Below, piece by piece: positions 18,960 through 26,950 of a stretch of DNA of 64,000 bases. Location: the NCBI RefSeq assembly GCF_015191005.1, contig NZ_CP040442.1, positions 2,790,001 through 2,854,000 of the forward strand, read 5' to 3'. The DNA is from Kaistella flava (ex Peng et al. 2021) (lineage in GTDB: Bacteria; Bacteroidota; Bacteroidia; Flavobacteriales; Weeksellaceae). The first letter of the stretch is position 1, and each line of letters starts with the position of its first letter. The notes beneath the pieces were generated by a model that was not told the DNA's origin, did not search any database, and saw only the letters and a program-made list of their open reading frames with translations. The translations under genes were made by a program, and so were the position numbers.

Positions 18960-21113
18960 TTACGATTCAATGATTTTAAAATCCAATTGTTTCTGGATTA
19001 AATTCGCCTTCATTACTCTAATCGTAACTTCATCACCTAATTGATATTTATTTCCTGTTCTGCTGCCGTAAACTGCGTGGTTTTTGGCATCGTAAGAATA
19101 AGAATCGTCCATTAAATCTCTCAATTTAATAAGACCTTCTGCACCGTTTTCAGGAATCTGAACCCAGAATCCAAAATCAGCAACGCCGGAAATAACACCC
19201 GTGAAATCTTCACCCAAATGTTTTTCCATAAACTTCACCTGCATGAATTTAATGGAATCTCTTTCGGCATCAGACGCCAATTTTTCCATCGCACTGCTAT
19301 GTTTGCACTTATCTTCTAATTCTTGCTTTTGAGTTGATTTTCCGCCATCTAAATAATGCTGCAACAAACGGTGCGCAATTAAATCGGGATAACGACGGAT
19401 AGGAGAGGTGAAGTGGGAATAATAATCGAAGCCTAAACCGTAATGCCCAATAGGATCGGTGGAATAAATCGCTTTACTCATCGAACGCATTGCCAAGGTT
19501 TCAATCATATTTTCTTCGGGTTTTCCGTGAACATCAGCTAATAGCTTGTTCAATGATTCTGCTACTTTTTTGGTATTTGCCAAATTCATGGTGTAACCAA
19601 AAGTTCCAACAAAATCGCGCAAAGCTTCTAATTTTGCAGGATCTGGATCATCATGAATTCTATAAATAAAAGTATTATTCGTAGGAACTCCTTTCTTATT
19701 TAAAGAAATAAATTCAGAAACTTTTCGGTTAGCGAGCAACATAAATTCTTCAATCAAATGATTAGAATCTTTACTCACTTTAAAGTACACACCAATAGGT
19801 TGACTGTTTTCATCTAAATTAAATCGAACTTCGCTTCTATCAAAAGTAATCGCACCGTTTTCGATACGGGCTTTTCTCATGATTTTCGCCAATCGATCCA
19901 ACGTTAATATTTCTTCAACTAAATCTCCTTCCTGGGTTTCAATTCTTTCCTGTGCTTCTTCATAAGCGAATTTGCGATCAGAATAAATGATGGTTCTACC
20001 AAACCATTCGCTTTGGATTTCGGCTTTATCATTTAATTCAAAGACGGCAGAAAAAGTATATTTTTCTTCGTTTGGTCGAAGTGAACAAACGTCATTACTT
20101 AATACTTCAGGTAACATCGGAACTACACGATCTACTAAATAAACCGATGTCGCACGTTTATAAGCTTCTGCATCGATGATTGTTCCTGGAGTAACATAGT
20201 GAGAAACATCGGCGATATGAACGCCAATTTCCCAGTTTCCGTTTTCTAATTTTTGAATAGAAAGGGCATCATCAAAATCTTTTGCATCTTTTGGGTCAAT
20301 GGTGAAAGTACAAACTCCGCGCATATCACGGCGTTTTGCAACTTCGTGGTCATGAATTCTACGGTCGATTTCCTGAGCTTCTCTTTCAACATCTTCCGGG
20401 AATTCATAAGGCAATCCGTATTCTGCTAAAATGGAATGAATTTCTGTTTCGTGTTCACCTGGAGCTCCTAAAACTTTGATAATTTCACCTTCAGGATTTT
20501 TTTCTCCCGCTTTCCAGGCAATCATTTTCACAATTACTTTATCGCCATCTTGTGCACCACCAATTTTACCTTGAGGAACGAAAATATCAGTATTGATGTG
20601 TTTTTTATCACCGACTACGAAACCGAAATCTTTATGTTTAATAAACTGGAAAGTTCCCACGAACTGATCGCGTTTTCTTTCTATGACTTCCAAGACAGAA
20701 CCTTCTATTTTTTTACCTTTAAATTTGTAAGTAACAATTAGTACAGTATCGCCTTGTAGTGAGTCTTTTACGTTTTTAGAATGCACAAAAATATCTTCAT
20801 CTAAACCAGCAACTTTTACATAAGCATTTCCGGTTTGGTTAAAATCGATGGTACCGGTTAAAGTACCTTCAATCTTAAGATTAATGATATATTTTCCTTT
20901 TTCAACTTCTTTAATACGTTGATCAGACAATAGTTTGTGAAGTGATTGAATCACCAATTCACGTTGTCTTGGATTTCTATAATCGATGCCGTCTGAAATC
21001 TGTTTATAGTTATAAACTTTCCCAGTTTTTTCGTTCATAAACCGCAAGATTAATCGTCCGATTTCCTGTAATTTGTGATTATTTTTATCTGAGAAATATT
21101 TTCCTTTTGCCAT
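18960..21113 (-). CDS. rnr: Ribonuclease R
   Basis: The 717-residue protein has the family order: N-terminal helix-turn-helix and cold-shock domains (about 1-230), RNB catalytic domain with the acidic cluster 'TIDPKDAKDFDDALSI' (about 265-280), and a C-terminal S1 domain ('FTGVISGVADFGFWVQIPE'). RNase R is a processive 3'-5' exoribonuclease that degrades structured RNA and helps tmRNA-linked decay. Confidence 0.96.
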   Translation of the reverse strand: MAKGKYFSDKNNHKLQEIGRLILRFMNEKTGKVYNYKQISDGIDYRNPRQRELVIQSLHKLLSDQRIKEVEKGKYIINLKIEGTLTGTIDFNQTGNAYVKVAGLDEDIFVHSKNVKDSLQGDTVLIVTYKFKGKKIEGSVLEVIERKRDQFVGTFQFIKHKDFGFVVGDKKHINTDIFVPQGKIGGAQDGDKVIVKMIAWKAGEKNPEGEIIKVLGAPGEHETEIHSILAEYGLPYEFPEDVEREAQEIDRRIHDHEVAKRRDMRGVCTFTIDPKDAKDFDDALSIQKLENGNWEIGVHIADVSHYVTPGTIIDAEAYKRATSVYLVDRVVPMLPEVLSNDVCSLRPNEEKYTFSAVFELNDKAEIQSEWFGRTIIYSDRKFAYEEAQERIETQEGDLVEEILTLDRLAKIMRKARIENGAITFDRSEVRFNLDENSQPIGVYFKVSKDSNHLIEEFMLLANRKVSEFISLNKKGVPTNNTFIYRIHDDPDPAKLEALRDFVGTFGYTMNLANTKKVAESLNKLLADVHGKPEENMIETLAMRSMSKAIYSTDPIGHYGLGFDYYSHFTSPIRRYPDLIAHRLLQHYLDGGKSTQKQELEDKCKHSSAMEKLASDAERDSIKFMQVKFMEKHLGEDFTGVISGVADFGFWVQIPENGAEGLIKLRDLMDDSYSYDAKNHAVYGSRTGNKYQLGDEVTIRVMKANLIQKQLDFKIIES

Positions 21114-21146
21114 AAAGTATGGTTTGTATTTATATAGAAGAAGGGT

Positions 21147-21578
21147 TTAACAAGTCGAAATCTTTTCAACTCTGTTTTGATGTCTTCCACCTTCGAAAGG
21201 AGTATTAAGGAATGTGTCAACAATATCTATCGCTAATTGACTGGCGATATAGCGGGCAGGAAGCGCAATCATATTCGCATCATTATGTTGACGCGCAAGA
21301 CCAGCAAGCTCCGGCATCCAACATAAGGCACATCTTATTTTCTGATGTTTATTAGCAGTCATTTGAACGCCATTTCCACTTCCACAAATAAGGATTCCTA
21401 ATTCATTTCTTCCTTGTTCAATGGAATCTGCAGCAGGATGTACAAAATCGGGGTAATCCACAGAGTTTGGGGAAAAGGTGCCGAAATCTTCTACTTCAAA
21501 TTTGCCTTCCAAATGTTTTTTTATGATTTCTTTGTATTCGAAACCTGCATGATCGCATGCTATTGCTATTTTTTTCAT
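21147..21578 (-). CDS. rpiB: Ribose 5-phosphate isomerase B
   Basis: The 143-residue protein begins 'MKKIAIACDHAGFEYKE' and has 'DYPDFVHPAA', 'LICGSGNGVQMTANKH' and 'ARQHNDANMIALPAR', all RpiB signatures. It interconverts ribose 5-phosphate and ribulose 5-phosphate. It sits 33 bp downstream of the start of rnr in the direction of the 620-bp gene-free stretch and is probably co-transcribed into rnr. Confidence 0.95.
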   Translation of the reverse strand: MKKIAIACDHAGFEYKEIIKKHLEGKFEVEDFGTFSPNSVDYPDFVHPAADSIEQGRNELGILICGSGNGVQMTANKHQKIRCALCWMPELAGLARQHNDANMIALPARYIASQLAIDIVDTFLNTPFEGGRHQNRVEKISTC

Positions 21579-21740
21579 GACTATTCTTTAAAACTCAATT
21601 TTCAATTCAGACAAATTTAAGATTATTAAAATAAAAAGCATTCTATAAAAGATTAAATCTTTGTATTCCTTATATATGGATAGTGAAATATACTTTAATC
21701 TTATTGGTCTTCATTAAAAAAGGAATCATTATAAATAACT

Positions 21741-22039
21741 TGGGGATAACGTATAAAATGAGTGTTGATAAGTAAGTTGAACATTGTCTTTCAGAATCAA
21801 ATTTAAATTCATAATGGACTTTAATTTCCAATCAAACCAAATAATCTTTCATAAAATTGTGGGGGTTCAATTCTTAAGTTGTTAAGATTTCGGTTATAAA
21901 TATTAACTTTTATTTACAGTTATTAACATTTGTTAACAACGTTTATACATATATGATAATCAAGTGTTTAAAATATGGATAAAGTATGATTAACTCCCCA
22001 AGAAAATGGGGTCAACTAAATGTTTTATTTTTCTCCACA
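21741..22039. other. Candidate replication-origin region: cluster of DnaA-box-like 9-mers
   Basis: This lies in the gene-free stretch 21579-22200. Relative to TTATCCACA, the minus strand has TTATCCCCA (21741-21749) and TTATCAACA (21763-21771), each one base off. The plus strand has TTATTTACA (21910), TTATTAACA (21920), TTGTTAACA (21930) and TTATACATA (21943), nearly head-to-tail at 10, 10 and 13 bp. TTCTCCACA lies at 22031-22039. The tract is very AT-rich. Two parS sites lie 2.5 and 4.4 kb away. No dnaA is in the window, so a role as oriC is inference. Confidence 0.4.
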
Positions 22040-22146
22040 TACTCCCAAACTACAACAACATCATTCATATTCTTTTTATATAAAAAAAAGGTATTGTAGA
22101 TAAGATGAGTATTTGTGAATTGTGGATTTTTAAATCGAAATTAATT

Positions 22147-22175
22147 TTGAATCGGGGGAATTAATAGTAAATTTG
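22147..22175 (+). promoter_or_regulatory. Promoter of pgk
   Basis: A -33-type TTG (22147-22149) is followed 18 bases later by TAAATTTG (22168-22175), an exact TAnnTTTG. The ATG follows 25 bases on. Confidence 0.6.
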
Positions 22176-22200
22176 TGAAACTTAAAACGGAGAATATTTT

Positions 22201-23391
22201 ATGAAAACAATTAACGATTTTAACTTCAAAGACAAAAAGGCTTTGGTAAGAGTAGATTTCAATGTTCCGCAAGATGCGACTTTGAAAGTAACCGATAATA
22301 CGAGAATTCAGGCTGTAAAGCCTACCATCGAAAAGATTTTAAATGATGGAGGATCGGTAATCTTAATGACTCACTTAGGTCGTCCAAAAGGTAAAGTTTC
22401 AGAAGAGTTTTCTTTAAAAAATATACTTCCTGAGATTGAAAAAGTTTTACAAAAATCAGTTAAATTCTGTTCTGACTGTATCGGTGAAGACGCAAAAAGA
22501 ATGAGCGCTGAATTACAACCTGGCGAAATTCTTTTATTAGAAAATCTACGGTTTCACAGTGAAGAAGAAAGTGGTGATGTCGCGTTTGCAAAACAATTAG
22601 CTGACTTAGGAGATGCTTACGTTAATGATGCTTTTGGAACTGCTCACAGAGCACATGCTTCTACGGCAGTTATTGCACAATATTTTCCTTCAACTAAGTT
22701 TTTCGGTTTACTGATGGCTAAAGAATTAGAAGCGATAGATAAAGTACTGAAAAGTGGTGAAAAACCAATTACTGCAATTTTAGGAGGTTCAAAAGTTTCC
22801 AGCAAGATTACGATTATTGAAAATATTTTGCCGGCAATTGATAATTTAATTATTGGTGGTGGAATGGCTTTTACTTTTATTAGAGCTTTGGGTGGAGATA
22901 TTGGTAATTCGCTTGTAGAAGTTGATAAACAAACATTGGCTTTAGAAATTTTAGAAAAAGCTAAAGCACAGAATGTAGCTGTTTATTTACCGGTAGATGT
23001 AATTATCGCTGATGACTTTAATAATGATGCCGAAAGAAAAGAAGTTGATATCTATGAGATTCCAGATGGTTGGATGGGTCTTGATGCTGGAGTTAGATCT
23101 AGAACATTATTTCATGACGTTATTATGAATTCCAGAACTATTTTATGGAATGGTCCTATTGGTGTTTTCGAAATGTCTCATTTTGCGGCAGGAACTGTTG
23201 CTTTAGGAGATAGTATTGCCAAATCTACCAAGTTAGGTGCATTCTCACTTGTAGGTGGCGGAGACAGTGTTGCTTTTGTAAAGCAGTTCGGATATGATGA
23301 CAAAGTAAGTTATGTTTCTACCGGTGGAGGAGCAATGTTGGAAAGTTTGGAAGGAATGGAACTTCCAGGTGTAAAAGCAATCAATAGTTAA
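22201..23391 (+). CDS. pgk: Phosphoglycerate kinase
   Basis: The 396-residue protein has the substrate-binding 'ALVRVDFNVPQD', 'MTHLGRPKGK', the hinge 'GGSKVSSK' and the nucleotide-binding 'LVGGGDSVAFVK...STGGGAMLE'. It catalyses 1,3-bisphosphoglycerate plus ADP to 3-phosphoglycerate plus ATP in glycolysis. It is monocistronic with its own promoter and terminator, flanked by the origin-like stretch. Confidence 0.97.
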   Translation: MKTINDFNFKDKKALVRVDFNVPQDATLKVTDNTRIQAVKPTIEKILNDGGSVILMTHLGRPKGKVSEEFSLKNILPEIEKVLQKSVKFCSDCIGEDAKRMSAELQPGEILLLENLRFHSEEESGDVAFAKQLADLGDAYVNDAFGTAHRAHASTAVIAQYFPSTKFFGLLMAKELEAIDKVLKSGEKPITAILGGSKVSSKITIIENILPAIDNLIIGGGMAFTFIRALGGDIGNSLVEVDKQTLALEILEKAKAQNVAVYLPVDVIIADDFNNDAERKEVDIYEIPDGWMGLDAGVRSRTLFHDVIMNSRTILWNGPIGVFEMSHFAAGTVALGDSIAKSTKLGAFSLVGGGDSVAFVKQFGYDDKVSYVSTGGGAMLESLEGMELPGVKAINS

Positions 23392-23423
23392 TTTTGTACT
23401 AAAATTTAATTTATACATAAAAT

Positions 23424-23460
23424 AAAAAGTTTCCTGTAAAAAGGAAACTTTTTTTGTTTT
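23424..23460 (+). terminator. Intrinsic terminator of pgk
   Basis: The stem AAAGTTTCC (23426-23434) pairs with GGAAACTTT (23443-23451), followed by a long T-run. The remaining 23461-23679 is AT-rich with nothing recognisable. Confidence 0.9.
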
Positions 23461-23679
23461 ATGATAATTTTTGAAATAATCAATTTTCAGTAAAAAATTT
23501 TGTTTTGATATCTTCTGGAATAAGTGAAGATATTTTGACTTGGTACTATTTTTTTATTTTTAAATAATCTTACTTCAAAAATCGTAGAACAGAATATTTA
23601 GATGAAAACTGTAGAATTTAAGATTTTGTGCCAAAATAGCTTAAAATTCGCATTCAGAAAGGTATTAAAAATCGATTAT

Positions 23680-24498
23680 CTATTTCTTTTCGATAATATA
23701 TATCAAACTTGAATATTCGCCCGATTTTGATGCTTTTATGTTAGAAACGAGTCCGTAGATCATGCCTTTTAGCCAAAAAAGTGGTGATTTTTTATATTTT
23801 TCGCTTAACATTGAAATATAAAACGAATCGAGTAGAAGTGGTTTGATTTTTTTAATTTTCCAGGAATCGTTGTTCATTAATTTTTCCATGCCCGATTTTG
23901 AGAAATGAAAGACATGTCTGGGCACATCATAAGCCGCCCAAAACTCTTTATATTTTAAAGCGTCATAAGAAGTTGGATTTGGAACTGCAATAATTAAAAG
24001 TCCGTTTTCTTTTAGCTTGCTGTAAAATTCCTGTAACATTTCATCCTGATTTTCGATATGTTCGAAAACATGCCAAAGCGTAATTGCATCTAATGATTCT
24101 TCTTTTATAAAATCAAGACTGTTGATAATTTTAGTTTTGCGAACTTTTTTGATGGCATAGTTACTTGCTGATTCACTCGGTTCAAAACCGAATGTTTCAA
24201 AATCATTTTCAATATATTTTACAAATTCCCCAGCACCGCATCCGTAATCTAAAACTTTTTTATTTTTTCCTACAAAGTCAAATAGTATATTTCTTTTATA
24301 ATTTAAATTGAAATTCTGAAGAAATTTATAAAGTTTCTCTTTCAGTGATCCTGAATCTTGATGATGTGAAATGTAATCTTTGCTATCATAATACGCTGAA
24401 ATATTTTCAGGAATAGGATCTGTTTTAAAAACTCCAGGAACTGAAGTTTCTTTTATTTCGAATTCTTCTTGAGTAAGAAAATGATCTTTAACTTTCAT
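23680..24498 (-). CDS. Class I SAM-dependent methyltransferase
   Basis: The 272-residue protein has motif I 'VLDYGCGAGEFVKYIE', the post-II 'LDAITLWHVFEHIEN' and 'LLIIAVPNPTS'. These fit a Rossmann-type methyltransferase of the Methyltransf_23 group, often linked to cell-surface sugar or lipid modification. The N-terminus lacks the zinc-ribbon seen in some relatives. The substrate is unknown. A parS site separates it from mnmG upstream. Confidence 0.82.
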   Translation of the reverse strand: MKVKDHFLTQEEFEIKETSVPGVFKTDPIPENISAYYDSKDYISHHQDSGSLKEKLYKFLQNFNLNYKRNILFDFVGKNKKVLDYGCGAGEFVKYIENDFETFGFEPSESASNYAIKKVRKTKIINSLDFIKEESLDAITLWHVFEHIENQDEMLQEFYSKLKENGLLIIAVPNPTSYDALKYKEFWAAYDVPRHVFHFSKSGMEKLMNNDSWKIKKIKPLLLDSFYISMLSEKYKKSPLFWLKGMIYGLVSNIKASKSGEYSSLIYIIEKK

Positions 24499-24527
24499 AT
24501 ATCGAGTAGAGCAAGTATAAAATTTAA

Positions 24528-24543
24528 TGTTTCACGTGAAACA
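24528..24543. other. parS site (ParB-binding palindrome)
   Basis: TGTTTCACGTGAAACA is an exact match to the 16-bp parS consensus. It directly abuts the mnmG stop codon. Confidence 0.9.
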
Positions 24544-26403
24544 TTATTTTAAATAGATTAATAGAATGTTGATATCCGCAGGAGAAACACCACTAATTCT
24601 TGCTGCTTGTGCAATCGTTTTTGGTTTTACTTTATTGAATTTTTGTTTCGCTTCTGCAGAAAGAGATTTTAGATTATTATAATCAAAATCATCCGGAATT
24701 TTTATCGTTTCCAAACGAGTTAGTTTTGCAACATTATCTCTTTCTTTCTCAATATAACCTTTGTATTTGATATTGATTTCTGCCTGTTCTTTTACTTCAG
24801 TAGAGTACTGTTGAGTAACTTCTTTAATGAAATCAATTTCTTCTAATTTCTCCAAAGTCATATTTGGTCTCGTTAGAATCTGCGCTGATCGATATGCTTG
24901 ATCAACTTTAGCTGAAGAGATACTTTCTAATACTGGATTAATGACTCCAGGTTTTAGAGAAGTGTCTTTTAGAAAGCTTTCCAACTGATTACTTTTAGCT
25001 ATTTTATCCTGTACTTTGATTAATCTTTCTTCATTCGCTAAGCCTAAATTATACGACTTTTCTGTTAGTCGGATATCAGCATTATCTTGACGTAATAACA
25101 ATCTGTATTCAGCTCTGGAAGTAAACATACGGTAAGGTTCATCTGTTCCTTTGGTAATTAAATCATCGATAAGAACTCCAATATAGGCTTCGTCTCTATT
25201 TAAAGTGAACGCTTCTTTTTCGTGAACTTTATTATGGGCATTAATTCCGGCAATTAAACCTTGTCCAGCTGCTTCTTCGTAACCTGTTGTTCCATTAATT
25301 TGACCTGCGAAATATAGGTTTTCAATTAACTTCGTTTCTAAAGTATGGTGTAATTGAGTAGGAGGGAAGTAGTCATATTCAATCGCATAACCAGGACGGA
25401 ATACTTTAGCATTTGCAAAACCTGGAATGTGACGCATTGCTTTCAATTGGATATCTTCTGGAAGGGAAGAACTGAAACCATTCACGTAGATTTCAACGGT
25501 TCTCCATCCTTCTGGTTCTACAAATAATTGATGACGTTCGCGTTCTGCAAAACGATTAATTTTATCTTCAATACTTGGACAATATCTGGGTCCAATACTT
25601 TGAATCGTACCATTAAACATTGGACTTCTATCGAAACCTTCTCTTAATATTTCATGAACTGTTTCGTTGGTATAAACGATATGACAGCTCATTTGTTTAG
25701 TTAATTTCGGGCTGTCTAAATAGGAGAATTTCTTCGGATTTTCATCCCCTTTTTGTTCTTCCATTTTGGAATAATCCAATGATCTGCCATCTACTCGTGG
25801 AGGAGTTCCGGTTTTCATTCGTCCTGATTCGAAACCTAAAGTAACCAGTTGTTCAGTGATTCCAAATGCGCGAGGTTCGCCCATTCTACCACCGCCGAGT
25901 TGTTTATCTCCAACGTGAATTAATCCATTAAGGAATGTTCCGTTGGTTAATACCACAGATTTACCTTTAATTTCTAATCCTAAGGAAGTGATAACTCCGG
26001 CAACTCTGTTATTTTCTATGATTAAACTCTTCACCATATCCTGGAAAAAGTCTAAGTTTGGAGTATTTTCTAGAGCAATTCGCCATTCCTCTGCAAATAA
26101 CATTCTGTCGTTTTGGGTTCTTGGAGACCACATTGCAGGACCTTTGGATAGATTAAGCATCTTGAATTGGATGGCAGACTTATCTGCAATAATTCCGGAG
26201 TAACCACCCATTGCGTCTATTTCCCGAACAATCTGTCCTTTTGCAATTCCGCCCATGGCAGGATTACAAGACATTTGTCCAATGGTTTGCATGTTCATTG
26301 TAATGAGTAAGGTTTTGGAACCCAGGTTGGCTGCGGCTGCTGCAGCTTCTGAACCTGCGTGTCCAGCGCCTACTACAATAACGTCGTATATTTCGTTTAT
26401 CAT
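24544..26403 (-). CDS. mnmG: tRNA uridine 5-carboxymethylaminomethyl modification enzyme MnmG
   Basis: The 619-residue length is full for the family. The FAD-binding motif 'DVIVVGAGHAGSEAAAAAANLG' is N-terminal, followed by 'SCNPAMGGIAKGQIVREIDAMGG' and 'FAGQINGTTGYEEAAGQG'. With MnmE it modifies U34 of several tRNAs. It is bracketed by two identical parS sites (24528-24543 and 26418-26433). Confidence 0.97.
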   Translation of the reverse strand: MINEIYDVIVVGAGHAGSEAAAAAANLGSKTLLITMNMQTIGQMSCNPAMGGIAKGQIVREIDAMGGYSGIIADKSAIQFKMLNLSKGPAMWSPRTQNDRMLFAEEWRIALENTPNLDFFQDMVKSLIIENNRVAGVITSLGLEIKGKSVVLTNGTFLNGLIHVGDKQLGGGRMGEPRAFGITEQLVTLGFESGRMKTGTPPRVDGRSLDYSKMEEQKGDENPKKFSYLDSPKLTKQMSCHIVYTNETVHEILREGFDRSPMFNGTIQSIGPRYCPSIEDKINRFAERERHQLFVEPEGWRTVEIYVNGFSSSLPEDIQLKAMRHIPGFANAKVFRPGYAIEYDYFPPTQLHHTLETKLIENLYFAGQINGTTGYEEAAGQGLIAGINAHNKVHEKEAFTLNRDEAYIGVLIDDLITKGTDEPYRMFTSRAEYRLLLRQDNADIRLTEKSYNLGLANEERLIKVQDKIAKSNQLESFLKDTSLKPGVINPVLESISSAKVDQAYRSAQILTRPNMTLEKLEEIDFIKEVTQQYSTEVKEQAEINIKYKGYIEKERDNVAKLTRLETIKIPDDFDYNNLKSLSAEAKQKFNKVKPKTIAQAARISGVSPADINILLIYLK

Positions 26404-26417
26404 TTTGATATGTTAAA

Positions 26418-26433
26418 TGTTTCACGTGAAACA
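26418..26433. other. parS site (ParB-binding palindrome), second copy
   Basis: A second perfect TGTTTCACGTGAAACA lies 14 bases upstream of the mnmG start, 1.9 kb from the first. ParB bound here could affect mnmG expression as well as chromosome segregation. Confidence 0.9.
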
Positions 26434-26463
26434 TTAATAAAATTGGATTAAATTTCTACACTT

Positions 26464-26532
26464 TAGCCCCGATGGAAGCGTCATCCTATTGTGCAGCGGT
26501 AGCGGAACAATAGATATAGCGGACAGCGGGAT
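26464..26532 (+). repeat. Dispersed intergenic repeat, family A copy 1
   Basis: The conserved left end is TAGCCCCGATGGAAGCG and the right end TAGCGGACAGCGGGAT. They enclose a 7-bp stem, CTATTGT (26486-26492) with ACAATAG (26507-26513). It shares both ends with 36229-36302 and 57825-57898, which have different stem sequences. It lies between ybeY and mnmG. Confidence 0.7.
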
Positions 26533-26539
26533 TAAGCTT

Positions 26540-26947
26540 CTAAAAAATATTTAGATAGAAATCTTCTTTACTACGCATTTCGGTTTTTTCTTCGTCAGTT
26601 TTATCTTTGTATCCGCACAGATGAAGAAGTCCGTGGGCTAAAACTCTGTGTAGTTCTGAAGTGAAATCTTTTGAATGCGAGATTGCGTTCTCAGAAATGC
26701 GGGGCAAAGATACAAAAATATCTGCCGAAATGGTTTTGCCTTTCACATAGTCGAAGGTGATGACATCGGTATAATAGTCGTGTTGTAGGAAGTCACGATT
26801 TACTTTTAGTAATCCATCATCCGATAGAAAGATGTAGCTAATCTTGCCTACCTTCTTGCCTTCATGGATTATTAATTTTTTTAACCAATCAGTGGTGTTG
26901 GTATTGATTTCGATCGGGTCGATATCTTCAAAGAAAAATTGTATCAT
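26540..26947 (-). CDS. ybeY: Endoribonuclease YbeY
   Basis: The 135-residue protein has the metal-binding segment 'ELHRVLAHGLLHLCGYKDKTDEE'. The first two His of the H-x3-H-x5-H site are kept. The third position is Asp, as I recall from other Bacteroidota YbeY. 'DYYTDVITFDY' is the other family signature. It acts in 16S rRNA maturation and ribosome quality control. The start lies 3 bp from the end of the patatin gene. Confidence 0.93.
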   Translation of the reverse strand: MIQFFFEDIDPIEINTNTTDWLKKLIIHEGKKVGKISYIFLSDDGLLKVNRDFLQHDYYTDVITFDYVKGKTISADIFVSLPRISENAISHSKDFTSELHRVLAHGLLHLCGYKDKTDEEKTEMRSKEDFYLNIF

Positions 26948-26950
26948 AAT

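Noticed and set aside
26464..26532. Family A repeat as a tRNA or other stable RNA gene
   Set aside because: GC-rich ends do not form tRNA arms, and the same ends recur elsewhere with different interiors.
26540..26947. YbeY as a broken gene because its third zinc ligand His is Asp
   Set aside because: Length and other motifs are intact and I recall the same Asp in other Bacteroidota YbeY proteins; probably a lineage feature.
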